From a virus, in IMG/VR virus record IMGVR_UViG_3300008624_001193, positions 1-64,000 of that record: DNA of 64,000 nucleotides; one strand, 5' to 3'. Numbering within the stretch: position 1 is the stretch's first letter; each line of letters opens with the position of its first letter. Below, in pieces: positions 50,492 to 57,855 of this stretch. The notes under the pieces are model-generated. The model saw only the letters and a list, made by a program, of their open reading frames with translations, was not told the DNA's origin and ran no database searches. The translations under genes were made by a program, and so were the position numbers.

Positions 50492-51065
50492 TTTTATCAT
50501 GGTACTTAATAGAACTATTCGGATAATATTTGTTTATTAATTCTGTTCTTTTATTTGCAAACCCTTTGATAATACAGTTGTTTATACACCCTATCGGCAA
50601 GGTTGTTACCTTATCAAATCTATCTTCTGACCAAAGCATACAAGTTTTATATACATCCTCGGGTTTTCCTGTTATTTTCTTTTTATTAAATACACATCCA
50701 TAATTTATGGTAATAGGAATATCATTAGGTGGTTCAAGAAATACAGGAAAACCTACGGTGTTATTTAAATCTACTAATGTGTCATCAGTAGCAATAACTT
50801 TAGGCTGAAAAATAACAAAAGTTTTATCTGTGGGATGTTCGTGTACTGTAAAATATTTTTCTACGAACTTTTTAAATGATAAATTTTTAGGGAAGGGTAA
50901 CTTATTTTGCTTGTATAACTTATAAATTTCTATGACATTTTCTAACGAGGCAGGCCCAGGGTTTGTACAACACGGATCTTTAATACATTCCTGGCAAGGT
51001 TGGTCAGTGCATTTTGTATATTTTTGTCCGTTTATTAAAAATTGTTTAAATTCATCATGTAACAT
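50487..51065 (-). CDS. Cys-cluster protein, YkgJ-like
   Basis: A 192-residue protein. The N-terminus has KCTDQPCQECIKDPCCTNPGP, a run with C-x5-C-x2-C-x4-C-C spacing, resembling the zinc/iron-binding Cys cluster of the YkgJ-like family. Further Cys residues lie at INYGCVFN, YKTCMLW and GCINNC, possibly for a second metal site. I use the ATG at 51065; an upstream in-frame start would lie inside tRNA-Tyr. Role unknown. Confidence 0.6.
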   Translation of the reverse strand: MLHDEFKQFLINGQKYTKCTDQPCQECIKDPCCTNPGPASLENVIEIYKLYKQNKLPFPKNLSFKKFVEKYFTVHEHPTDKTFVIFQPKVIATDDTLVDLNNTVGFPVFLEPPNDIPITINYGCVFNKKKITGKPEDVYKTCMLWSEDRFDKVTTLPIGCINNCIIKGFANKRTELINKYYPNSSIKYHDKR

Positions 51066-51070
51066 AAGTT

Positions 51071-51155
51071 TGGTGGGCAGGGAAGGAATTTGCACCCTCA
51101 CAGCATTATGCGGCGGATTTACAGTCCGTTGAGCTCACTCTTGCTCAGCCTACCC
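51071..51155 (-). tRNA. tRNA-Tyr (GTA)
   Basis: On the minus strand GGGTAGG pairs with CCTGCCC, followed by A and an encoded CCA. The anticodon arm CGGA-CTGTAAA-TCCG gives anticodon GTA. A long variable arm makes it a class II tRNA, as expected for bacterial tRNA-Tyr. The T loop has 8 bases (TGCAAATT) with the usual TTC changed to TGC, a small oddity. Length 85. Confidence 0.85.
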
Positions 51156-51162
51156 ATGTGTT

Positions 51163-51237
51163 TGGCACGCCTGCAAGGATTTGAACCCTGACTTAGTGGT
51201 TTGGAATCACTTGTGCTACCGTTGACACTACAGACGT
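51163..51237 (-). tRNA. tRNA-Trp (CCA)
   Basis: On the minus strand ACGTCTG pairs with CAGGCGT, then G and encoded CCA. D arm GTGT...GCAC, anticodon arm AGTGA-TTCCAAA-CCACT with one A-C mismatch, anticodon CCA, and T arm CAGGG-TTCAAAT-CCTTG. It lies eight bases upstream of tRNA-Tyr, so the two are co-transcribed. Confidence 0.88.
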
Positions 51238-51386
51238 ATTGGGATAGTTATTGCAATAAAACAATACCTGTCGCCAATAGTAAATTGGTAATGTGTGTGA
51301 AACTAACATAATGATTCCTTTTTTAATGTTAATATGCTGACTACCCGCATCCTAGCACCTCCGCCACCCTCATCAGCTAAAATTAT
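51238..51386. other. Gap with a dyad, no clear gene
   Basis: A 149-base gap between tRNA-Trp and the 23-residue gene. On the minus strand a short 38-codon ORF would overlap tRNA-Trp and is rejected. A GCTGA/TCAGC dyad at about 51333-51376 surrounds a G-rich loop. CATAAATA, a late-like box, is at its upstream end. The dyad may process or terminate the transcript before the tRNAs. Confidence 0.3.
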
Positions 51387-51458
51387 TTATGACAATACGA
51401 CCCAAGTCCAGGCCCATACAAGTAATATAACTCCAATAAAAACTGCTACTCCTGCCAT
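51387..51458 (-). CDS. 23-residue membrane micropeptide
   Basis: MAGVAVFIGVILLVWAWTWV followed by three residues: almost the whole product is one hydrophobic helix with W residues near the end. AGAGG plus TAAC gives a good ribosome site. Its ATG overlaps the previous gene's last codons. Could be a holin-like or membrane-protein-regulating micropeptide; not provable from sequence alone. Confidence 0.45.
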   Translation of the reverse strand: MAGVAVFIGVILLVWAWTWVVLS

Positions 51459-51607
51459 GTTACCTCTTTAACTGAATTAACTGAAACACCTTCGCTTAAC
51501 CCTGCAAAGTAATTTGCTTGTTTAACTGCATCACTAAAATCTACGGCCTTAATAAAAGTAGTATCTATTATCGTGTCTACTAAAAATTTAATTTCGTAAA
51601 ATTTCAT
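51446..51607 (-). CDS. Small hypothetical protein
   Basis: A 53-residue protein starting MKFYEIKFLVDTIIDTTF. Its ATG overlaps the upstream stop as ATGA, and its end overlaps the micropeptide by 13 bases. No family recognised. The tight coupling supports a real gene. Confidence 0.5.
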   Translation of the reverse strand: MKFYEIKFLVDTIIDTTFIKAVDFSDAVKQANYFAGLSEGVSVNSVKEVTWQE

Positions 51608-51792
51608 TTCTTTATTGAATTAATTAAGGTTTCTAATTGTTCAACCGGAGAAAGATCAACTGGTTTTGGCACATATATTGAATTGATTAAGGTTTCTAAT
51701 TGTTCCATCGGAGAAGGACCAAAACCCGACTGTGGATGCTCCGTTCCTTGGGCGTTACCTAATTCTTGTTCTAGTTTTTTTCGTTCTTTCAT
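51604..51792 (-). CDS. Small repeat protein
   Basis: A 62-residue protein. Residues about 27-40 and 48-61 are near-identical copies of SP-M/V-EQLETLINSI, joined by YVPKPVDL. The remainder is charged. It may be a short multivalent binding peptide. ATGA overlaps on both sides. Unknown function. Confidence 0.5.
   Translation of the reverse strand: MKERKKLEQELGNAQGTEHPQSGFGPSPMEQLETLINSIYVPKPVDLSPVEQLETLINSIKK
51614..51715. repeat. Two-copy 39-bp direct repeat (63-bp period)
   Basis: The unit starting ATTGAATT(A/G)ATTAAGGTTT occurs at 51614-51652 and 51677-51715 with few differences, inside the 62-residue gene. It encodes the EQLETLINS repeat. Confidence 0.8.
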
Positions 51793-52010
51793 ACATCCTC
51801 CTTTGGAACTATTTGGTATCCGCCTTTGTTATAATTAATTGCTACTGTAAATCCTTCTGGTATTTTTACTTCTTTCTTTTCTTTTTTAACTCCGCCGCCT
51901 TTTCCTGCTCCTGCCATCATGCGTTCTGCAAAGTTATCAGGTATGTCATCTAAGACAGAATGCCGAGTATATTGTAAATACCCGGCATTTTCTTTTATAA
52001 TTTTATCCAT
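51789..52010 (-). CDS. Small Gly/Lys-rich protein
   Basis: A 73-residue protein with a GAGKGGGVKKEKKEVK linker in its middle. The N-terminal half is helical (NFAERMMAG). Function unknown. It is in the operon that starts from the promoter at 52430-52458. Confidence 0.5.
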   Translation of the reverse strand: MDKIIKENAGYLQYTRHSVLDDIPDNFAERMMAGAGKGGGVKKEKKEVKIPEGFTVAINYNKGGYQIVPKEDV

Positions 52011-52224
52011 GTAATCTATATTCTTTATCCCAGCGAGTATAATGCCTAACGTTTTGATCTAACAATCTATTACTGCGGATAATGTATGCTACATTCTTAT
52101 CAAGCATCTTTCTTGTTAGTGGGGACATTTCCTTGTCTAACTTTTGAAGATGCATACATTCTGCAACTTTTTCTGCTTTTTTTTGTTGTGCCCTTACATA
52201 TTGTTGGAAAGTTAAATCTGCCAT
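52003..52224 (-). CDS. Small basic helical protein
   Basis: A 73-residue basic protein, predicted all-helical (VRAQQKKAEKVAECMHLQKL...). It overlaps the next gene by eight bases. It starts one base after the TAACATGG joint with the 53-residue gene. Unknown function. Confidence 0.5.
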   Translation of the reverse strand: MADLTFQQYVRAQQKKAEKVAECMHLQKLDKEMSPLTRKMLDKNVAYIIRSNRLLDQNVRHYTRWDKEYRLHG

Positions 52225-52225
52225 G

Positions 52226-52387
52226 TTATCTCCTTGAACCTAGGTTAACTGTTCTATACTTAACTCCGCCTAACTCTATTACTTCATCTCCGAGCGTCAT
52301 TGTTGGTCTTTCTTCCTTAGTCGTTAACACCTTTTCTAAATGCTTTAATTGTTCGCCTAACCTGTCTTTGTATTCTTTCTTGGCCAT
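52226..52387 (-). CDS. Small charged protein, first gene of promoter unit
   Basis: A 53-residue protein starting MAKKEYKDRLGEQLKHLEKV and ending in KYRTVNLGSRR. It is the first gene after the promoter at 52430-52458. Coiled-coil N-terminal half and a beta-like C-terminal (DEVIELGGVKYRTVNL). It may be an early host-interaction protein, but nothing names it. Confidence 0.55.
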   Translation of the reverse strand: MAKKEYKDRLGEQLKHLEKVLTTKEERPTMTLGDEVIELGGVKYRTVNLGSRR

Positions 52388-52429
52388 CCTATCTCCTAGT
52401 TAATGTTAACTAATTTACTTTATGTATAT

Positions 52430-52458
52430 ATTATACTATCTAGGATTAAAAATGTCAA
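52430..52458 (-). promoter_or_regulatory. Consensus sigma70-type promoter
   Basis: On the minus strand TTGACA (52453-52458) and TATAAT (52430-52435) are separated by 17 bases, fully consensus. The -35 overlaps the end of the 116-residue gene. It faces the chain of five to seven small genes ending at the tRNAs. Confidence 0.8.
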
Positions 52459-52805
52459 CCTTTATATTCAATTCCTCGCCAGCCGATTTTATTTAAATCA
52501 TCAGAGATGTCATCTGCGATAAGTCCTTCATTACCTGAGCAGTAATAGTCGAGATAATCTTCTCCGCTACCTCTGAGTGTTGCGACCAAATCCCCAGCAT
52601 AACGCCAACTACAATGCCAAGCGTCATCTTCATTCCCATTGCCATGTAACTGACTATCGTGATACCAATTAATATTGCATAAAGCACCATAGAGTCTTGT
52701 AGCATATCCATCTTCACTCCTTATTTTATCTTTAATAAATTGACAATCAATTAGATCTTGTTCTAGATCTTTCCTCGGACTCGTCTTAAAATTAAAATTC
52801 CTCAT
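52455..52805 (-). CDS. Hypothetical protein with D/W/H-rich core
   Basis: A 116-residue protein starting MRNFNFKTSPRKDLEQ; GGAAGAAGAAG precedes the ATG. The centre has ALCNINWYHDSQLHG, DAWHCSWRYAGDLVATLRG and GEDYLDYYCSGNEG, with possible metal ligands. No family recognised. The upstream part of the frame (before this ATG) is not used because it overlaps the previous gene. Confidence 0.5.
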   Translation of the reverse strand: MRNFNFKTSPRKDLEQDLIDCQFIKDKIRSEDGYATRLYGALCNINWYHDSQLHGNGNEDDAWHCSWRYAGDLVATLRGSGEDYLDYYCSGNEGLIADDISDDLNKIGWRGIEYKG

Positions 52806-52818
52806 CTTCTTCTTCCAT

Positions 52819-53259
52819 TTAATCCCACAAATGTTCGTACCACTTAGCAAACAAATGCAATCCTTCATTTACAGTATTGTAATATTCATTCATATACTCA
52901 TTATAATTTCTATCACCATCCATTGCCTCCGTTTCGTGGTCGTCCTTATGAATAATTAAACCAAATGCACGACACATCTTATCAAGGCGGGTGTTCCAAA
53001 GCTCTTCATAATATTTACTTTCTGCGTCACGATCCAAAATCTCTTCAAATGCCATTTGTCGGTCATATTCACGGTGACATCCATCTTCGTTACGATCGAC
53101 ATCTGGGTAACTTTGATGTTCATCTTTAAACTTGCAAAGCAACGGGTGTATAATTGTTGCCATTGTGTAATCAGCATTCCAAGTATCATAACCATCAATA
53201 TGTACGTGATACGCCCTATTCTTTCTATATGGTCCGATTTTAACTTTCATTTTTCCCAA
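52819..53259 (-). CDS. Hypothetical acidic/His-rich protein
   Basis: A 146-residue protein. Residues 10-60 hold YRKNRAYHVHIDGYDTWN and GCHREYDRQM; H-x-H and D residues could be metal ligands. The remainder is helical with WNTRLDKMCRAFG. No name. It overlaps its neighbour and is part of the unit from promoter 54043-54071. Confidence 0.5.
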   Translation of the reverse strand: MGKMKVKIGPYRKNRAYHVHIDGYDTWNADYTMATIIHPLLCKFKDEHQSYPDVDRNEDGCHREYDRQMAFEEILDRDAESKYYEELWNTRLDKMCRAFGLIIHKDDHETEAMDGDRNYNEYMNEYYNTVNEGLHLFAKWYEHLWD

Positions 53260-53480
53260 AACCTATTTTGAGTTTCTTCAATTGCTTCTTCTTTTGACAT
53301 GCCTTCTTCTCTACATTCTTTATACAAGTAATATGGAATGTCAGTTAATTCACGTAATTTGTCTTCTACTTCTCCCCACCAGCCAATATCATCTTCTTCA
53401 CCTATTCTATTTCGTTCTTCTTCTTCCATTTTTTCTTCAAAACGGAGTTCATCTAACCAATCATTACCAGGGTGGCTCAT
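53247..53480 (-). CDS. Small acidic protein
   Basis: A 77-residue very acidic protein (EEKMEEEERNRIGEEDDIGW). It could be a nucleic-acid mimic or binding-partner tether. It overlaps neighbours as ATGA. Unknown function. Confidence 0.5.
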   Translation of the reverse strand: MSHPGNDWLDELRFEEKMEEEERNRIGEEDDIGWWGEVEDKLRELTDIPYYLYKECREEGMSKEEAIEETQNRFWEK

Positions 53481-53572
53481 ACATACCTCACTTTATTAAG
53501 TTTACGATTTCGTTTACGATCATAGAGCTTCTTGTTCTTTTTAATGAACGGTCGTTGTCGTGTTATTAACAT
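53477..53572 (-). CDS. 31-residue basic micropeptide
   Basis: MLITRQRPFIKKNKKLYDRK with a further 11 basic residues. Its ATG and stop both overlap neighbours (TAATG, ATGA). Charge resembles a nucleic-acid-binding peptide. Small size leaves doubt, but the joints fit the rest of the operon. Confidence 0.4.
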   Translation of the reverse strand: MLITRQRPFIKKNKKLYDRKRNRKLNKVRYV

Positions 53573-53748
53573 TATAGTGCTCCAAAAAATATGTATTGAT
53601 CCATAAATGCCCAAACTTCGTGTGGTAATTCGGCCCATCTACAAAATTTAATGAATTTAAGATGCCAGAACGAATACCATTCTGCACTAATAAAACTGTA
53701 TGCATAACCTAGTAAAAATCCTAGTAATAGTATAACTGTTGTTTTCAT
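53572..53748 (-). CDS. Small single-pass membrane protein
   Basis: A 58-residue protein with an N-terminal helix (VILLLGFLLGYAYSFI) that could be a membrane anchor or uncleaved signal, then an aromatic-rich segment (EWYSFWHLKFIKFCRWAEL). Coupled to both neighbours. Unknown role; could affect host membrane or entry exclusion. Confidence 0.5.
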   Translation of the reverse strand: MKTTVILLLGFLLGYAYSFISAEWYSFWHLKFIKFCRWAELPHEVWAFMDQYIFFGAL

Positions 53749-54005
53749 ACAAGAGTTATATTTTTTTCAATGTTACGGATTTGCCATCGCTCCCAAACAA
53801 TAGTACCAAATTCATCTTCATCGGTACCTATAAGAGCAAATGTTTTGAATACTTGAGCTGGACGATATCCGTCCATGGTGTGCAAGGTATGAGTAGTACC
53901 TTGATCTTCTGACCACTTGCAAGGTGCGCCTAAATTACAGAAGTGCCTAAGTCCTACTTCTACCTCGTTAAAACTGACGTTGTGATTTTGAAGTTGTCTT
54001 AGCAT
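53745..54005 (-). CDS. Small hypothetical protein, first gene of unit
   Basis: An 86-residue protein that directly follows the promoter at 54043-54071. Residues 20-30 have RHFCNLGAPCKW. Mixed alpha/beta, no named family. Likely made early. Its stop overlaps the membrane protein start as ATGA. Confidence 0.55.
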   Translation of the reverse strand: MLRQLQNHNVSFNEVEVGLRHFCNLGAPCKWSEDQGTTHTLHTMDGYRPAQVFKTFALIGTDEDEFGTIVWERWQIRNIEKNITLV

Positions 54006-54042
54006 GGAATCTCCTATGCAAGTGTTTAATTATTATACTAGT

Positions 54043-54071
54043 ATTATACTACCTAAGATACTAGAAGTCAA
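54043..54071 (-). promoter_or_regulatory. Sigma70-type promoter
   Basis: On the minus strand TTGACT (54066-54071) and TATAAT (54043-54048) are separated by 17 bases. A second TATAAT lies 11 bases downstream. It faces the six-gene unit ending at 52455. Confidence 0.75.
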
Positions 54072-54078
54072 CCTTTTT

Positions 54079-54660
54079 TTACCTAAATGGCTCTCCTGTT
54101 GCCCATGAAACTAAGGCATATCTAGTTCCAGTGAATACTGGTGTTGCCTCATGTAGTAAGTATGAAGGGAAGAATGTAGCCGAGTTGTATTTTTTATTAA
54201 TGCAAAAAGGCTCGTGGCTTAAATGTAAAAGGGTGTCGCCTCCAGTATATTCATTTTCGTTTGATAGTTGCACAACCAATGATAATTTTCTATTAGTAGC
54301 ATTACCACCTAAATCTAAATGTGCTTTATAAAAATTATCTGCTTCATATTTTAATAAAAATACATCATAGATCATTGAAAGATTATAACAAAAATACCTG
54401 TTGTTAACATCTACAAATTTTCGCATTAATGTTTGGTACAAATAATTTGAATCATTATGTTGTTCAATAATAATATTTTTTGAATTTCGCACATCTGTTG
54501 CTTTAGGCTTTTTTGGATCTCCGACCCAGGCATATTCCCATTTTTCGGTATCCATAAGATGATTAATATATTCTAAACATGATGCATCAAAGAAATCATC
54601 TTGATTAAAAACATTGGGTTGGGCTATGTGAGGTGCAAGTAAGTTTGGAGGTATTAACAT
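54079..54660 (-). CDS. 2OG-Fe(II) oxygenase (PKHD-type)
   Basis: A 193-residue oxygenase. KAHLDLGGNATNRKLSLVVQ gives H-x-D and the start of the double-stranded beta-helix. EYTGGDTLLHL follows, then SYLLHEATPVFTGTRYALVSW with the distal His and Arg. It fits the PKHD-type (prolyl/lysyl hydroxylase-like) family used by phages. A relative, not a copy, of the neighbouring 54654 gene. Substrate unknown. Confidence 0.82.
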   Translation of the reverse strand: MLIPPNLLAPHIAQPNVFNQDDFFDASCLEYINHLMDTEKWEYAWVGDPKKPKATDVRNSKNIIIEQHNDSNYLYQTLMRKFVDVNNRYFCYNLSMIYDVFLLKYEADNFYKAHLDLGGNATNRKLSLVVQLSNENEYTGGDTLLHLSHEPFCINKKYNSATFFPSYLLHEATPVFTGTRYALVSWATGEPFR

Positions 54661-55322
54661 GGTATTATCCTTGCATTAACTGCTATAATATATCTATCAG
54701 ATTTACCATAATATGGAATTGCCGCATGATCCAAGAAGCCAGGAAATACTATTATTTGTCCGTCTTTTGGAATAAAATCTATTAAATCATTTTGAATCCA
54801 ATTTAATCCTATATCACCAACAGGAACAATGGTATTAAATGGTTTATAAAATCTCATACTACCATTTTTATAATCACATTCCGAAACATCTAAAAAATAG
54901 ATAGCAGAAAAAGACGAATGTGCATGATTATGTAAATCGTGATAACCTCCAGTTTTTGTTATATGATACCAACTTTCAGTAACTTCACATTTTTCATCTT
55001 GATAGTTAGTATTTTTGGTTAATGTTTTAGTGCCAGTTCGAGAACATAAAACTCTATATAACTCAACTATTATTGTTTCGAAATGTTTTTTTAAATTATT
55101 TAATACATCATTATTTGCTTCTTCAAAAAACTTTAAATTAGGAGCAGATTCTGCTAGGTTATATTTTATATGAGGAGATACAAAATCCTTATCTTTTATT
55201 TTATTTTGTTTGTCATACTCTTTAATAAAAGTTACTAGTTGATCTTTATGTTGTTCGTGATCAGGATACACCGTATCTGCTAAAAAACAATCAGAAAAAA
55301 TATTACCTATATTACTCATCAA
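54654..55322 (-). CDS. 2OG-Fe(II) oxygenase
   Basis: A 222-residue protein of the 2OG-FeII_Oxy_5-like type. GGYHDLHNHAHSSFSAIYFL supplies the H-x-H; KDGQIIVFPGFLDHAAIPYYG supplies the distal His, and RYIIAVNARI the Arg. Similar in shape to the genes at 10.5 and 58.7 kb. It is coupled to the PKHD-type gene next door. Substrate unknown. Confidence 0.78.
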   Translation of the reverse strand: MMSNIGNIFSDCFLADTVYPDHEQHKDQLVTFIKEYDKQNKIKDKDFVSPHIKYNLAESAPNLKFFEEANNDVLNNLKKHFETIIVELYRVLCSRTGTKTLTKNTNYQDEKCEVTESWYHITKTGGYHDLHNHAHSSFSAIYFLDVSECDYKNGSMRFYKPFNTIVPVGDIGLNWIQNDLIDFIPKDGQIIVFPGFLDHAAIPYYGKSDRYIIAVNARIIPC

Positions 55323-56013
55323 ATTCCCTATACATTATATGCGAATCTTTTCTAAGATTAACTGCTTGATCATAATATTCTTTACTTGCTTGCATAGAAG
55401 GATCGCCTAGTCGAAGTTCTACTGTTTTTTCTTTTCGTTCTACAGGTATAATACACATTAACGGATCTCCTGCTTTTAATGTTATATAACTAAACTCAGT
55501 AAGAGGTTTTGTTCGTTTTAGAAACAAAGGAAATATTAAATCATGATGATAATTTGTGTTTAATGCACCAGGTATAACTTCATAATCTTTGTCATATTGG
55601 AACCACATTGGAGTTTGTATAACAGCATATTTTTTTTGAGTTTTACATTGCCAAGGACAATGTAATTTTAATATGCTATGAAAAAAGTTATCTGGCAGAT
55701 GGGGTCGAACAGTCGCAACTTCTGGATAATGCCATGAACAAAATTCTTTAGTAACATTTGAATTAAGGGTAACTTCTTGGTCTTCCCAGCGTTCTGCCGG
55801 ACCAAGTGCAATTTGTAAATCAAACCACATTGGTACAACATAGCCATGTTTATATAAATCTTGAAACCCCGGACATCTAGCAGGCGGCGGATGTTTAATG
55901 TACTCGTGTTTGTAGTTTACCGCCGACTGTATAGGATATCTATCATAAATGTATTTCCATTTAGGATCTATATTAAAAATAACATCTTTTTCTTTTTTTA
56001 AAAAATTAAACAT
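55312..56013 (-). CDS. Unknown protein, paralog of 57848-58648
   Basis: A 233-residue protein, start at the ATG after GGACCTA. PARCPGFQDLYKHGYVVPMWFDL parallels its paralog's KGCPGIFDHMRAGYILPMWTDM. Other common elements are KYAVIQTPMWF versus GVSLFYTTPFYH, and GDPLMCIIPVER versus GQPLMQIIPFVR. The family is unnamed to me. It sits between oxygenases and a GT9-like enzyme, suggesting a glycan or peptide modification role. Confidence 0.55.
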   Translation of the reverse strand: MFNFLKKEKDVIFNIDPKWKYIYDRYPIQSAVNYKHEYIKHPPPARCPGFQDLYKHGYVVPMWFDLQIALGPAERWEDQEVTLNSNVTKEFCSWHYPEVATVRPHLPDNFFHSILKLHCPWQCKTQKKYAVIQTPMWFQYDKDYEVIPGALNTNYHHDLIFPLFLKRTKPLTEFSYITLKAGDPLMCIIPVERKEKTVELRLGDPSMQASKEYYDQAVNLRKDSHIMYREFDE

Positions 56014-56800
56014 TAGGTCCAATTCCTTGTTTTACATTCATACATTTAAATAATAATGTTGTACGTAATCCTGGAAAGAACTTATTTGGTTGCATACCTG
56101 TCCTAGGTATCATAGAACTAAAAAATAAAAATCGTCCTGGTTTTGGATACACAGATTTAATAATTTCTGGCTCACTATCTTTTAATGTATCTACACCTTT
56201 ATAAAATACTGTTGCTCCGTCCCATTCTGGTTTCCACATAGGATTAACATAGTATAATACATTCCAAATATGTCCATCTTTATCGTCTGCATGGGGCAAG
56301 CCAAATCTACTTTCTGTGATACCATGAGCAGAACAATCCAAAATATCTAATTCCATGTCGACAAATTCTTCTGCTAGTTTAACCCGAATTGCTTTCCATA
56401 AATCATGTACTCTAAAATTATTTTGTTGCCACGAATACAATAGATCGCCATTAAAAGACATTTCCCAATGTTGATCTAAAAATTTTACTCCATATTCTTT
56501 AGAATCATATTTTTTATCAGATAAATTATACGACCATTCCTCATATCTATGATTTCCGATATGACCATATTGCCAACCAGGTGCAGTAATTATTTTTGTT
56601 AATTCTTCTTGTATTTCTTTATCGATCAAATCATCATATTGATATATATGTTCATACCACATTTTACCGGATTGATCTTGTTCGCCTATATAACGATCTT
56701 TTCCATCTACCTTCCATTTTTTTGGCATAGTTGTGTATTCTTTTTCTTCAATCGTGTATTCTGGCAATGTTTCTTTTAACTGTTTCTTTTTATCTTCCAT
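56006..56800 (-). CDS. 2OG oxygenase-like protein lacking the distal His
   Basis: A 264-residue protein with a 2OG-type core. GLPHADDKDGHIWNVLYYVN gives H-x-D. DGATVFYKG and PKPGRFLFFSSMIPRTGMQP follow, where the distal His expected near PRTG is an Arg. RTTLLFK supplies the Arg for 2-oxoglutarate. If the reading is right, the metal triad is altered, so it may be inactive, use another ligand, or bind a different cofactor. The first 80 residues are an N-terminal extension. Confidence 0.62.
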   Translation of the reverse strand: MEDKKKQLKETLPEYTIEEKEYTTMPKKWKVDGKDRYIGEQDQSGKMWYEHIYQYDDLIDKEIQEELTKIITAPGWQYGHIGNHRYEEWSYNLSDKKYDSKEYGVKFLDQHWEMSFNGDLLYSWQQNNFRVHDLWKAIRVKLAEEFVDMELDILDCSAHGITESRFGLPHADDKDGHIWNVLYYVNPMWKPEWDGATVFYKGVDTLKDSEPEIIKSVYPKPGRFLFFSSMIPRTGMQPNKFFPGLRTTLLFKCMNVKQGIGPNV

Positions 56801-56811
56801 TTTATTTCCTT

Positions 56812-57855
56812 TTAAAGAACTTTATCTAATTGTGGTTTAAAATTTTCAAACGTCATGTGTTCTTCAACACATTTATAATCATCGTATAAACATTGCATCA
56901 TTATATTAACTGTTCTAGCATGAATAGTATTTTCTATACAAAATCTACATTTTAATGTTTCATCAGGCATTACAGGATATGCTTCCCATCCTAATTCATT
57001 ATGTCTATATGGCATTCGCATTTCTGGTGTCCATCCGTTAATACCAATAATCATTGGAGTGTCGGTCATTCCGCAAAATTGCATTAATCCACCTTCGGGC
57101 CCAATATAACAATGTGATTTGTCTAATATTGCAATTGCTTCATCTAATGTTGTTTTATGTATCAAGTCGATACATCCTGTTAAATCTAATTCCTCATGAA
57201 ATCGTGGTCCTATTGACATTTTTTTGTCGCCTATTTGCAAATTAAAAAAATATTTTCCTCCTAATATTACTACTTCATACCCTTTATTTTTACAATATGT
57301 TATTATGTCATTTATTGTATGAGCTGGTAATTGGCAAATAGTTTTAGTAGTACCTGGTCCTATTGTAACAAATTTTTTAGGTAAATTAAATCTAGATAAA
57401 TCTATTTGTTCTACAGGAAATTTAGGATAATTTCGTTCTTCCATAGGTACATTTATTCTACCATCTATTAAATGAAAGTAATGATCAACTGGATGACATT
57501 GATGCGGAGCATGAATAGTCATTGAAGTATTGTAAGATATTACTTGTTGGGCCATCGAACCTATAAAAATAGGATCTGTTTCTAATTTTTCTGCATTTGA
57601 ATCATAAAAAGGATAAAGATTATTTTCATCTATAAAATATTTTAATATCGGAAGATGATGCTCGTGGCATTTTAAAAATAAATCTTGGTATCTATTTTTA
57701 ATACTTAATATTACTGGTAAAGTAGTTACCGACATACCTATACCTATTTGTTCCATTTGAAGTACAATAGGCGGTCTATGAAAATAAGATGGTGGATCTT
57801 CTCTTAACTTTTCCTCACTATAATCACGGGTTCCTGTTGATAACTTTTTAGACAT
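56812..57855 (-). CDS. GT9/heptosyltransferase-like glycosyltransferase
   Basis: A 347-residue GT-B protein. GIGMSVTTLPVILSIKNRYQ is near the N-terminus, FVTIGPGTTKTICQLP is the mid segment, and SHCYIGPEGGLMQFCGMTDTP is the nucleotide-sugar site, as in ADP-heptose:LPS heptosyltransferases. The acceptor could be host LPS or a phage product. It lies in the 2OG block next to the 57848 paralog gene, so a linked modification is likely. Confidence 0.72.
   Translation of the reverse strand: MSKKLSTGTRDYSEEKLREDPPSYFHRPPIVLQMEQIGIGMSVTTLPVILSIKNRYQDLFLKCHEHHLPILKYFIDENNLYPFYDSNAEKLETDPIFIGSMAQQVISYNTSMTIHAPHQCHPVDHYFHLIDGRINVPMEERNYPKFPVEQIDLSRFNLPKKFVTIGPGTTKTICQLPAHTINDIITYCKNKGYEVVILGGKYFFNLQIGDKKMSIGPRFHEELDLTGCIDLIHKTTLDEAIAILDKSHCYIGPEGGLMQFCGMTDTPMIIGINGWTPEMRMPYRHNELGWEAYPVMPDETLKCRFCIENTIHARTVNIMMQCLYDDYKCVEEHMTFENFKPQLDKVL

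Noticed and set aside
51066-51101. N-terminal extension of the Cys-cluster gene
   Set aside because: It would lie inside tRNA-Tyr; the ATG at 51065 is outside and sufficient.
51180-51300. Short minus-strand ORF (MLVSHTLPIYYWRQ...) with AAGGAA site
   Set aside because: It overlaps most of tRNA-Trp and ends inside it, so a real gene is unlikely.
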